NCBI GenBank assembly: GCA_028705215.1
Contig: JAQWDY010000009.1
Coordinates: 1-32,411, forward strand
Origin: Patescibacteria group bacterium
GTDB taxonomy: Bacteria > Patescibacteriota > Patescibacteriia > Patescibacteriales > UBA12465
Reading direction: 5' to 3'
DNA: 32,411 nucleotides
Below the pieces are notes generated by a model. It worked only from the letters and a program-made list of their open reading frames with translations, did not search any database and had not been told where the DNA came from. Below, piece after piece: positions 1 to 6,263 of this stretch (position 1 is its first letter; every line of letters begins with the position of its first letter). The position numbers were made by a program, and so were the translations under genes.

Positions 1-1
1 G

Positions 2-72
2 CACGGGCGGCAGGAATCGAACCCACGCTAGAGGTTTTGGAGACCCCTGTACTACCACTATACGACGCCCGC
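2..72 (-). tRNA. tRNA-Trp (CCA anticodon)
   Basis: The minus strand folds as a cloverleaf. The seven-pair acceptor starts GCGGGCG and closes with one G-U pair. The anticodon stem GGGGT/ACCTC encloses the loop CTCCAAA, giving anticodon CCA (Trp). A T-arm with the loop TTCGATT follows. The discriminator is G, as usual for tRNA-Trp. The molecule ends at the window edge, so whether CCA is encoded cannot be seen beyond the first C. Confidence 0.93.
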
Positions 73-234
73 AATATTAAATTTTATTAATCTATCAACA
101 GTAAATATTTCCTTTATCATTCTACTATCTCCATATCTAATTGACAAGTAATCTTTATAGCCATCTTTCTTATTCCTATCAGTATGCGGTTTATTATATA
201 CAGAAAACTTATTTTTGCCAATACCAGTAATTTC
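61..234 (-). pseudogene. Possible coding remnant, 58 open codons
   Basis: On the minus strand a frame is open for 58 codons between a TAA at 235-237 and a TAG at 58-60, inside the tRNA-Trp 5' half. Its composition looks protein-like, with charged and aromatic residues (for example KDGYKDYLSIRYGD) instead of the Lys/Asn/Ile/Phe runs expected from AT-rich noise. There is no plausible upstream start, and the frame ends in the tRNA, so it would be a decayed fragment, perhaps left by an element next to the tRNA. I do not recognise the family. A chance ORF is a real alternative. Confidence 0.22.
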
Positions 235-436
235 TTACCAAAAAATTATTAACTCTAGACTATAATTATTATGTAAATAAAAATTAGCTTTTAATCTATC
301 CCCACCTGCTTTGACTTTTTTATTTAAAGTTTTTATTTTTTAGTTTCATATTATTAATACAACAAAGACATGATAAACAAAATAAAAACAGAGATGATCC
401 CTGTTCTTATTTTTTAACTAAAAAATCAGATTTATT
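73..436. other. Gene-poor gap between tRNA-Trp and rubrerythrin
   Basis: This is the only stretch over 300 bases without a confident gene. It is very AT-rich. Two things can be seen in it: a protein-like open frame on the minus strand (61-234) that has no start codon, and a rho-independent terminator (about 376-405) for the rubrerythrin gene. I see no tRNA, repeat array or second intact reading frame. Confidence 0.6.
376..405 (-). terminator. Rho-independent terminator after rubrerythrin
   Basis: On the minus strand the stem AACAGGGA / TCTCTGTT (8 pairs including one G-U, loop TCA, 387-405) is followed by a T-rich tail (TTTATTTTG). It lies 32 bases past the rubrerythrin stop codon, the right place to end that transcript. 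Confidence 0.75.
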
Positions 437-964
437 TTAGTAAGTTTCAATAAAGATTTCAAAGTGTTCTTGTTTGTGCAAACAAGCTGGACAAACAAGG
501 GGAGCCTCTTTGCCCTCATGAATATGTCCACAATTGTTACATTTCCATCTTTTTATTTCCGGCTTTTTAAAGACTTCTTCTTTTTCAATATTTTCTAACA
601 ATTTTTTATACCTTGCTTCATGGGCCTGCTCTACTCTGGCAACATTTTCAAATAATATAGCGATATCATTATGCCCCTCTTCTCTAGCTTCAAGTGCCAT
701 ACGAGGATACATCTCTTGATGCTCATAAGCCTCACCTGCAATCGCCGCTTTAAGATCAGACTCCACGTCATTTACCAGCTCTAATTTCTTTGCCCACAGT
801 TTAGCGTGCTCTTTTTCATTACGAGCTGTTTCTTCAAAAATATTAGCAATTTGCACATAGCCCGCTTTTCTAGCCACTGAAGCATAATAATCATACTTAC
901 TTCTTGCCATTGACTCTCCAGCAAAGGCCTCTTCTAAATTTTTCTTTGTCTTTTCTCCCAACAT
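437..964 (-). CDS. rbr: Rubrerythrin
   Basis: This is a 175-residue non-haem diiron protein that usually acts as an NADH-linked peroxidase, reducing hydrogen peroxide in the cytoplasm of anaerobes or microaerophiles. The N-terminal ferritin-like four-helix bundle carries the expected iron-ligand motifs: EAFAGES near residue 13, EETARNEKEH near 44, EAYEHQEMYP near 78 and ENVARVEQAH near 105. A C-terminal rubredoxin-like domain has two Cys pairs, CNNCGH and CPAC, which hold the mononuclear iron. Length and domain order are typical. No Shine-Dalgarno site precedes the ATG. The upstream neighbour ends only 4 bases away, so the gene may be read from the permease transcript and stops at the terminator downstream. 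Confidence 0.95.
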   Translation of the reverse strand: MLGEKTKKNLEEAFAGESMARSKYDYYASVARKAGYVQIANIFEETARNEKEHAKLWAKKLELVNDVESDLKAAIAGEAYEHQEMYPRMALEAREEGHNDIAILFENVARVEQAHEARYKKLLENIEKEEVFKKPEIKRWKCNNCGHIHEGKEAPLVCPACLHKQEHFEIFIETY

Positions 965-968
965 ATAA

Positions 969-2075
969 TTATTTTTTCTTTTTAACTTTCTTTTTTGCTT
1001 CTTCTAATTCTGAATCACAGTCATCTAAGTGATCACAAAATTCCATTTCATAAATATGAAAAATTGTAACAGCAAGAGCAACGATAAGTGGTCCCAATAC
1101 TACTCCCCAAAAACCAAACATAGCTATTCCTCCTAAAATAGCAAAAAGAACAAAAATTGGATTTACCTCTGCTTTACCTTTAATCATATAAGCGCGCAGT
1201 ATATTATCAGTTGAGCCAATAATTAAAAATCCCCAAATGAGAATAAATATTCCTTGCCAGATATTGCCGATAAGAAGATAATATAACCCCACTGGGATGT
1301 AAAATATCATTGAGCCAATATACGGAATAAGTGAAAGAAGGGCTACCAAAATTCCAGCTAAAAGAGCCGGAAAGCCAACAATAGCAAAACCAATTGCTCC
1401 AATTACACCTTGTGCCCCGGCTGTAACAAAGGTAGAAAAGAAAGTAGTATAACTAACCGCCCTAAACTTACGAAAAATTTCTTCATCATAACGATTAGGT
1501 AGCGGCGAGAGATACATGAGTTTTTTTAACATTTTCTTGCCATCAACAAAGAAGAAAAACATCGCTAGAATGATTAGAGCAAGAGAAATAATAAAATTAG
1601 TAGTTTCCTTAACTGCGATAGTCGCACCAGAAACTATCCAATTGCTTGATCTTTTTAAGATGTCTAAAAAGAAATTCTTAAAAGTTTCATTTTTTGAAGA
1701 TAGTTCCTCCAAGTTTAAATATTTTAAAGCACCACTTGAGAATGTATCACTACTTAAAACCGTTGCCATCGTATTTTCATTGAAAAACTCAACTGCCTGA
1801 GTATAAGCGACTGCCGATTTTTGTCCTGCATAAGTTATAATTCTAATTGCCGGCACTAAAATAATTAAAGCTAAAAGCACACACATTAAAAGGGCCGCTA
1901 AATTACGCGATCCTTTAAATTTCTTTACAAAATATTCGTAGGGGCGATAAAAAATTGAAACTAAAATCATTGCTACAAAAATTTCCGTCAAAAAAGGACG
2001 AAAAATTAAATAACAACCAATAAGCACCAACAAGACCAAGGTTAATAAAAAGGGCTTAGTAAGGTTTTTTGGCAT
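969..2075 (-). CDS. AI-2E family transporter (PF01594-type permease)
   Basis: This is a 368-residue polytopic inner-membrane protein with about seven or eight hydrophobic segments. It has the family layout: two N-terminal membrane spans, a cytosolic/amphipathic stretch (about residues 90-160), then a cluster of spans containing a Pro/Gly-rich segment (SLIPYIGSMIFYIPVGLYYL) and a late GFWGVVLGPLIVAL motif. Family members include the TqsA autoinducer-2 exporter and Na+/H+ antiporters; the substrate here is unknown. The C terminus is an acidic then Lys-rich tail. I chose the ATG at 2075. The frame extends to a TTG at 2129, but the added residues are not membrane-like and the ATG precedes the natural first helix. 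It lies between L33 and rubrerythrin in the same direction. Confidence 0.85.
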   Translation of the reverse strand: MPKNLTKPFLLTLVLLVLIGCYLIFRPFLTEIFVAMILVSIFYRPYEYFVKKFKGSRNLAALLMCVLLALIILVPAIRIITYAGQKSAVAYTQAVEFFNENTMATVLSSDTFSSGALKYLNLEELSSKNETFKNFFLDILKRSSNWIVSGATIAVKETTNFIISLALIILAMFFFFVDGKKMLKKLMYLSPLPNRYDEEIFRKFRAVSYTTFFSTFVTAGAQGVIGAIGFAIVGFPALLAGILVALLSLIPYIGSMIFYIPVGLYYLLIGNIWQGIFILIWGFLIIGSTDNILRAYMIKGKAEVNPIFVLFAILGGIAMFGFWGVVLGPLIVALAVTIFHIYEMEFCDHLDDCDSELEEAKKKVKKKK

Positions 2076-2137
2076 ATTGTTATTTTTTTTGTTTCGCGCC
2101 CTTAATTGGGCTGGAGATAGCGAGAACAAAAAATTAA

Positions 2138-2293
2138 TTATTTAGTTTCTTTATGAAGTGTGTGCTTCTTGCAGTGGTTACAAAATTTTGACATTTCTAA
2201 ACGCTCCTTCAAAGTTTTTTTATTCTTATGAGAATGGTAATTTACTGTCTTACACTCAGTGCATTCCAGCTTCATCATGTTATCTTGTGACAT
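2138..2293 (-). CDS. rpmG: 50S ribosomal protein L33
   Basis: The product is a 51-residue zinc-ribbon ribosomal protein of the large subunit. The sequence shows the family core LECTEC...NYHSHKNKK...[21 protein letters not shown], with two CxxC pairs for zinc. The in-frame ATG at 2323 would add ten residues ([10 protein letters not shown]) not found in L33 proteins, so the ATG at 2293 is preferred. A sigma-70-like promoter sits upstream at 2367-2395. Genes for rRNA or secE/nusG, frequent L33 neighbours, are not adjacent. Confidence 0.93.
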   Translation of the reverse strand: MSQDNMMKLECTECKTVNYHSHKNKKTLKERLEMSKFCNHCKKHTLHKETK

Positions 2294-2366
2294 AGTCTTA
2301 TTTCTTGTACCCGCCTTTACCATGACTACTAGGAAAAATCGGGTAAAAATTAATTATTACAATAAT

Positions 2367-2395
2367 AGAATATATAAAAAACAGGTAAAAGTCAA
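2367..2395 (-). promoter_or_regulatory. Probable sigma-70 promoter of rpmG
   Basis: On the minus strand, TTGACT (2390-2395) and TATTCT (2367-2372) are separated by 17 bases. An overlapping TATATT with a 15-base spacer is an alternative -10. The site lies in the gap between the mutM stop and rpmG, so L33, the permease and rubrerythrin could form one transcript. Confidence 0.55.
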
Positions 2396-2409
2396 CTAGA
2401 CGGAATCAT

Positions 2410-3306
2410 TTATTTTTGACAATTTGGACAATAATGAGTACCCCTGCCAGCTAAACGACACTTTTCTATAACTTTTCCACAGCGCAAACAAATTGCGCCC
2501 TGACGGCCGTATACTTTAAGTAGTCTAGTAAAATTGCCCTTTTTCCCTTGGGAGTCAACATAATTATTAAAAGTAGTCCCACGATTATCAATTGCCTTTG
2601 CAATTACTTTATTAATACTTTTTATGAGTTTTTCAATCTCCTTTGTTTTTAGACTTTTTCCCACTCTTTGTGGTTTAATGCCCGCTAAAAATAATGATTC
2701 ATCAACATAAATATTGCCCAAGCCGGCAACTAGTTTTTGATTAAGAAGTATTGCTTTTATGCTACTTGTTCTATTTTTTAACAATGTTTTTAAATAAGAT
2801 ATTGTTAAATCGGGACTCAATGGCTCAGGCCCATAGTTTTTAGCTTTGATCTCTTCCATTCTTTTGCGACTGACAATTTCAAGATAACCAAAAAGTCTTA
2901 AATCGTTAAAATAGAGAAAGGCGTTAGCTGCAAAAACAAAAATAACCCGCGTATGCTTATTGGGTAAGGCGCCACCTATTGCCTTTAAAAATGACCCCTC
3001 GCTTAAACTATGCCCCCCAGCTACACTCTTTCTCCCTTGCACAAAAATCAACTGCCCTGTCATCTTTAAATGCACTAACAAAAACTGACCCTCTTTTTCA
3101 TCATCTTTTTTTTCTAAAGCTATTATCAATAATTTACCTCGCCTATCAATATCTAAAATTTTTCTATTTGTTAAATAACTTACAAAAAAGGCCGCCTTAT
3201 TGCGGACAGTTTTCTTATTATTTATGATTACGCTTTTTATCTTTTTTCCCTTTATGAAATCTACTAAATCGCGTCTTATTGTTTCTACTTCAGGCAACTC
3301 GGGCAT
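2410..3306 (-). CDS. mutM: Formamidopyrimidine-DNA glycosylase
   Basis: This is a 298-residue bifunctional base-excision repair enzyme that removes oxidised purines such as 8-oxoguanine and nicks the abasic site. The sequence shows the catalytic N terminus PELPEVET (Pro2 nucleophile, Glu3), the RRGKLL lysine near residue 58, the HLKMTGQL strand near 80, the helix-two-turn-helix segment AGLGNIYVDESLF near 190 and a C-terminal zinc finger with two CxxC pairs (CLRC and CPNC). It carries a short Gly/Ser-rich insertion near residues 90-110. It begins 2 bases after the stop of a 34-codon ORF that follows tRNA-Tyr, so translation may be coupled to that ORF. Confidence 0.96.
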   Translation of the reverse strand: MPELPEVETIRRDLVDFIKGKKIKSVIINNKKTVRNKAAFFVSYLTNRKILDIDRRGKLLIIALEKKDDEKEGQFLLVHLKMTGQLIFVQGRKSVAGGHSLSEGSFLKAIGGALPNKHTRVIFVFAANAFLYFNDLRLFGYLEIVSRKRMEEIKAKNYGPEPLSPDLTISYLKTLLKNRTSSIKAILLNQKLVAGLGNIYVDESLFLAGIKPQRVGKSLKTKEIEKLIKSINKVIAKAIDNRGTTFNNYVDSQGKKGNFTRLLKVYGRQGAICLRCGKVIEKCRLAGRGTHYCPNCQK

Positions 3307-3308
3307 AA

Positions 3309-3413
3309 TTAAAAAGAAATTAGCAAAATAACAACAATTGCTAATGATAGAAAGGCAATCGTTAAAAATTTTGCAATGCCTAGTCCAATTTTATCAGGAT
3401 TAATAAGTGGCAT
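3309..3413 (-). CDS. Putative 34-residue single-span membrane peptide
   Basis: An ATG-started frame of 34 codons plus TAA fits exactly between tRNA-Tyr and mutM, ending 2 bases before the mutM ATG. The first 12 residues are polar and Gly/Pro-containing (MPLINPDKIGLG). Residues 13-34 form one strongly hydrophobic helix (IAKFLTIAFLSLAIVVILLI). I know of no family for it. It could be a real micro-membrane protein or a leader that couples ribosomes to mutM. No Shine-Dalgarno site is visible, but most genes here lack one. It is too short for usual gene callers. Confidence 0.42.
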   Translation of the reverse strand: MPLINPDKIGLGIAKFLTIAFLSLAIVVILLISF

Positions 3414-3421
3414 AATAAATG

Positions 3422-3505
3422 TGGGCCGAGTAGGATTCGAACCTACGAAGGCACAAGGCCAGCAGATTTACAGTCTGCCCCAGTTGACCGCTTTGGTATC
3501 GACCC
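3422..3505 (-). tRNA. tRNA-Tyr (GTA anticodon)
   Basis: The minus strand gives an 84-base class II tRNA. The acceptor GGGTCGA pairs with TCGGCCC (one T-G). The anticodon arm CAGACTGTAAATCTG carries GTA. A long variable arm and the T-loop TTCGAAT follow. The discriminator is A and CCA is not encoded. A near-consensus promoter lies about 40 bases upstream. Confidence 0.96.
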
Positions 3506-3541
3506 CTTTTAATAACTATAAAGACTGTAAGATACTGCTTT

Positions 3542-3570
3542 ATAATAAATAATTTATATTTTTCTGTCAA
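3542..3570 (-). promoter_or_regulatory. Sigma-70 promoter of tRNA-Tyr
   Basis: On the minus strand, TTGACA (3565-3570, consensus) and TATTAT (3542-3547) have a 17-base spacer. The start point would be about 30 bases before the tRNA. With no terminator seen after the tRNA, the transcript may continue into the small ORF and mutM. Confidence 0.65.
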
Positions 3571-3582
3571 ACTTAAAACAAA

Positions 3583-3975
3583 TTAGCCTCCTATACCCTT
3601 AATCAAAACTCTGGTTAATCCATAAGCGGAAAACACAATAACTAAACCAATCGCTGACCACACTAAAATGTCTCTTCCCTTTTTCACTTTCTCAGCGCTG
3701 CCAGCTGATGTCATCCAAGTAATTCCCCCAAAAACAAACATAAGCAAAGCTAAAGATCCAACTACGCCCAATGCTGCATCTATCACTTTTCCAATTAATA
3801 TTTGCGGCGATGTTACTCCTGGTAAAGGATTTTTTAATTTTTCAACATTATCAGTTCCCATTGTGCCTTCTGTATTCTCATCTTTTACGTTCTCGCCCTC
3901 TGCCTTTACCATAGATACTGAAACTAATGGGATAAGGAAAAAGGATAAAACTAAAATAAAAATAATTTTTTTCAT
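3583..3975 (-). CDS. T4SS-type pilin-like small membrane protein
   Basis: This 130-residue protein has an N-terminal signal peptide (MKKIIF, a hydrophobic core, then a cut after VKA near residue 25). A Glu/Asn-rich mature N terminus follows, then two hydrophobic helices (about 60-88 and 103-127) separated by a short basic loop (SAGSAEKVKKGRDILVW). This layout and the loop sequence match the PF18895-like T4SS pilin family seen widely in Patescibacteria, related in architecture to TrbC/VirB2. No secretion-system ATPase or channel gene is nearby, so its role (pilus subunit or other surface function) is inferred. An extended -10 promoter precedes it. Confidence 0.75.
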   Translation of the reverse strand: MKKIIFILVLSFFLIPLVSVSMVKAEGENVKDENTEGTMGTDNVEKLKNPLPGVTSPQILIGKVIDAALGVVGSLALLMFVFGGITWMTSAGSAEKVKKGRDILVWSAIGLVIVFSAYGLTRVLIKGIGG

Positions 3976-4004
3976 AAATGTTTTATATCATTATTCTTGT
4001 CTTT

Positions 4005-4013
4005 ATTATAGCA
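4005..4013 (-). promoter_or_regulatory. Extended -10 promoter of the pilin gene
   Basis: The minus strand reads TGCTATAAT, a consensus extended -10 element, with the pilin ATG 29 bases downstream. No good -35 is visible, because the T-run of the preceding terminator occupies that position. Confidence 0.55.
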
Positions 4014-4018
4014 AGATA

Positions 4019-4055
4019 TTAAAAAATAAAAAAGAGGATTATTGCTAATCCTCTT
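4019..4055 (-). terminator. Rho-independent terminator of the 4060-5880 cassette
   Basis: A perfect 10-pair stem (AAGAGGATTA / TAATCCTCTT, loop of 4, 4032-4055) is followed on the minus strand by a T-rich tract (TTTTTTATTTTTT). It starts 5 bases past the stop of the 414-residue membrane protein. Confidence 0.85.
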
Positions 4056-4059
4056 AACT

Positions 4060-5304
4060 TTAAAAGATTTCGACAAATACTGTTTGTACGGTATCTGCCT
4101 TTACCTTAAACAAGGTGTAATCCTTATGAGGAATCGAGCTGCCCGAGGGGTAACGCGATCCATCAGCAAAAATTACTTCATATTTTCTTATATTCGAATC
4201 TATCGTATAGGAAAATTTTCTTGTTTTCGGCATACTAAGCCATGGCGTTTCTTCACCTGGGCGCAATAGCCAATGATGCAGCTTTCCGGGGCTAAGAAGT
4301 ACGTACCCGTTCATCTCTTTTTGCTCTTCATCATTACTTGACTTTCTTTTTTCTGATAAGTCTATCTCTGGAATCATTTCCCTGGGTGAAGTTACCTGGA
4401 TAAAAGGTGCTTCAATCAGATATTTTCCTCCGCCAACAAAACTTCCACTATCATTGGGCAATTGAATCTGCATAAAACCCATTCCATCATAGATTAACAC
4501 CGTGTCTTTGTCAGAAACCACTCTCACCATCAATCCTTGCTTCAATTCTTTTGAGATCACATCAAGTTGTGAGCCATTTTGAACATAAAGGGTGGAAACG
4601 TCTTTTAATAAAAGAGCGTAGGTGGTGCTAGCGACTGTCTCATTTTTTAAACTTGCTCTTCTTTTTCCAGCGTTAATTTTTTTACTCCAAGACTGAGCAT
4701 AGCGCACAGTTGAATTAAAATCTTCTGGGAAAAAGTGTTGCCAAGCTAAAATGATCAACATGATTACAACTAAAGGCAAAATGATCTTATCAATCACATT
4801 GAATTTAGCGGTAAGCCCAAAGGTGATAAAACCGAGAAAAGATAATCCAAGCAATAACTTGAAAGATAGCAAAGTTGGCCAAAATAATAACAAGAAGCCA
4901 AAGAAAGCTAAACTTACTACAAAGGTTTTTAATGAACGAGGAACAACTGTCTTCGCTCCAAAAATCCTTAGCATCAAACCCACTGGCATCCAAACCAGTA
5001 ACAACGTAACTATAGACAACAGAAATACTATCGCTGTAAAAATTGGTTGATTTATTAAAAGTGCCAATATCATCAGCACAATAACTATAGCAACCGTAAC
5101 CGTTACAACCAGACCGTATGCGCCTATAATTTTTCCGACCTTTTTTAGATTCTTTGTCGATGACTCTTTAACCTGAGGAAAATATTTACCAATAAGACCT
5201 GAAAATATTTTCAGATATCTACCAATAAATTCTCTCAATGGTTTATAAAAAATCAACAATAAAAGGAAGGAAAAGATCAATAAAAACCAAAATAAACCGT
5301 TCAT
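4060..5304 (-). CDS. Unknown membrane protein with C-terminal soluble domain
   Basis: I do not recognise this 414-residue protein. An N-terminal membrane span (2-22) is followed by a basic linker, then several hydrophobic helices between about residues 60 and 200. Residues about 215-414 look soluble and beta-rich, with short Gly-containing strands (LYVQNGSQLDV, LIYDGMGFMQIQL) reminiscent of SH3-like or double-psi folds. The start is fixed by the sequence GGAGGTGATTATG: an ideal Shine-Dalgarno five bases from the ATG at 5304 (a GTG at 5310 overlaps the SD and is unlikely). It lies 21 bases after the 5326-5880 gene and ends at a strong terminator. G+C is higher than in most neighbours, suggesting transfer. 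Confidence 0.8.
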   Translation of the reverse strand: MNGLFWFLLIFSFLLLLIFYKPLREFIGRYLKIFSGLIGKYFPQVKESSTKNLKKVGKIIGAYGLVVTVTVAIVIVLMILALLINQPIFTAIVFLLSIVTLLLVWMPVGLMLRIFGAKTVVPRSLKTFVVSLAFFGFLLLFWPTLLSFKLLLGLSFLGFITFGLTAKFNVIDKIILPLVVIMLIILAWQHFFPEDFNSTVRYAQSWSKKINAGKRRASLKNETVASTTYALLLKDVSTLYVQNGSQLDVISKELKQGLMVRVVSDKDTVLIYDGMGFMQIQLPNDSGSFVGGGKYLIEAPFIQVTSPREMIPEIDLSEKRKSSNDEEQKEMNGYVLLSPGKLHHWLLRPGEETPWLSMPKTRKFSYTIDSNIRKYEVIFADGSRYPSGSSIPHKDYTLFKVKADTVQTVFVEIF

Positions 5305-5318
5305 AATCACCTCCTTTT
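5305..5318 (-). promoter_or_regulatory. Unusually strong Shine-Dalgarno site
   Basis: The minus strand reads AAAAGGAGGTGATT directly before the ATG at 5304. This is complementary to about a dozen bases of the normal 16S rRNA 3' tail. Most other starts in the window (for example eno, tpiA, gyrB, def, fmt, clpB) show no SD, so this site stands out. Confidence 0.8.
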
Positions 5319-5325
5319 TAAATGT

Positions 5326-5880
5326 TTACAATTCAGATAACCATTTCTCGAAACTTGATCGAGCTTCAAGAAACTCATCAAGCTCTCTTTTTAAGTTAGA
5401 AACAACCGGTTTAGCTGTTTTTAAAGCCTCGTAAATCTGAGATTTACTTGCCCCAGAAGTTTCCAATATCTTCATAATCTCCCTCTGCCCATACTGGGCT
5501 AAATAGCCAATAATATAAGCGCCATTGACGTTTCCGTCTGCAGCTCTTACCTTGTCATCCGCGACTCCTTCTGGCACGATCAGCTTATCCTCGCCATGTC
5601 CAATGACGCGAATTATATTTTTCCTTTCCAATTCAGGAAAAATAGCAATTGCCCTTCTGACTTTCGCAACGCCTTCTTTTGAGGCAAGGCGCCAATAAAT
5701 AGCATAAGAGCAAGCTGTTAAAAACAGGTGCTCATCATCTTTGCCAAGGCCAAATAAATTGGCTTTGACATAATTTGCTCCGTCCTTTTTTAATTCTTCG
5801 CCCACATCTTGAAGCAAAGAAGAAACAACGCCTCCCAATGCGCCAGCTAAAATTCCTTTACCGTTAAATAAATTTTTCAT
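5326..5880 (-). CDS. Unknown 184-residue protein, first gene of cassette
   Basis: I do not recognise the family. The N terminus is Gly-rich and weakly amphipathic (GKGILAGALGGVVSSLLQ). The rest is predicted mostly helical and soluble, with a Gly/Val segment in the middle (IGHGEDKLIVPEGVADDKVRAADGN) and a charged helical end (NLKRELDEFLEARSSFEKWL). No signal peptide or catalytic motif is clear. It is driven by a near-consensus promoter and is followed 21 bases later by a membrane protein, so the two likely act together. G+C is visibly above the window average (around 40-45% by eye against about one third), suggesting acquisition from another genome. Confidence 0.78.
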   Translation of the reverse strand: MKNLFNGKGILAGALGGVVSSLLQDVGEELKKDGANYVKANLFGLGKDDEHLFLTACSYAIYWRLASKEGVAKVRRAIAIFPELERKNIIRVIGHGEDKLIVPEGVADDKVRAADGNVNGAYIIGYLAQYGQREIMKILETSGASKSQIYEALKTAKPVVSNLKRELDEFLEARSSFEKWLSEL

Positions 5881-5901
5881 GACTTACTTATTTTTGATTT
5901 G

Positions 5902-5923
5902 TTAATGTACTTTTATTAATGTA
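5902..5923. repeat. Direct repeat TTAATGTA x2, possible operator
   Basis: The octamer TTAATGTA occurs at 5902-5909 and 5916-5923, 14 bases apart. The second copy overlaps the expected transcription start of the cassette promoter. A related inverted element (ACATTAAATGT, 5972-5982) lies just upstream of the -35. Together they look like binding sites for a regulator, though AT-rich sequence makes chance repeats possible. Confidence 0.4.
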
Positions 5924-5928
5924 AAGAC

Positions 5929-5957
5929 ATTGTAGCATATAAACATATTTTTGTCAA
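5929..5957 (-). promoter_or_regulatory. Near-consensus sigma-70 promoter of the 4060-5880 cassette
   Basis: On the minus strand, TTGACA (5952-5957) and TACAAT (5929-5934) are spaced by exactly 17 bases, one mismatch from perfect consensus. The start point would be near 5922, giving a leader of about 40 bases. Confidence 0.85.
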
Positions 5958-5971
5958 GATTACTTTATATC

Positions 5972-5982
5972 ACATTAAATGT
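5972..5982. promoter_or_regulatory. Palindrome ACATTAAATGT upstream of the cassette -35
   Basis: An 11-base palindrome (five-base arms around a central A) sits 14 bases upstream of the TTGACA element. Its arm ACATT is shared with the downstream direct repeats read on the minus strand (TACATTAA), which supports a common DNA-binding protein. Confidence 0.35.
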
Positions 5983-6104
5983 TCTATATTTTACTTAATA
6001 TTAGCAATATAAGAAAATAATCTTAATAAGTTATAAAAGTATTGCTAGATATTGAATTTTTAATCACACAAATAGGTCAATAATTAATTATAGTCTTTAT
6101 CAAA

Positions 6105-6134
6105 AATTAAAAAAATCACTCGCCTGGAGTGATT
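6105..6134 (-). terminator. Rho-independent terminator after tRNA-Thr
   Basis: The 8-pair stem AATCACTC / GAGTGATT with a five-base loop (6114-6134) is followed on the minus strand by TTTTTTAATTTTTG. It ends the unit containing tRNA-Thr. The plus-strand side also has a modest T tract. Confidence 0.82.
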
Positions 6135-6145
6135 TTATTTCTCTG

Positions 6146-6218
6146 AGCCGTTGACCGGGATTGAACCGGTGACCTTCTCCTTACCATGGAGATGCTCTAC
6201 CAGCTGAGCTACAACGGC
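6146..6218 (-). tRNA. tRNA-Thr (GGT anticodon)
   Basis: The minus strand gives a 73-base cloverleaf. The acceptor is GCCGTTG/CAACGGC and the D-arm contains AGCTCAGCTGGTAGAGC. The anticodon stem TCTCC/GGAGA surrounds the loop ATGGTAA, so the anticodon is GGT. The T-arm loop is TTCAATC. The discriminator is T and CCA is not encoded. No separate promoter is evident, so it may be processed from the upstream operon transcript. Confidence 0.95.
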
Positions 6219-6263
6219 TTATTTAGAAAAAAGCAAAATACCTTTTCTCTTTTTTAAAATCTT

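Noticed and set aside
2076-2129. TTG-started N-terminal extension of the AI-2E permease
   Set aside because: The added 18 residues are polar, are not part of the family, and the ATG at 2075 precedes the natural first helix.
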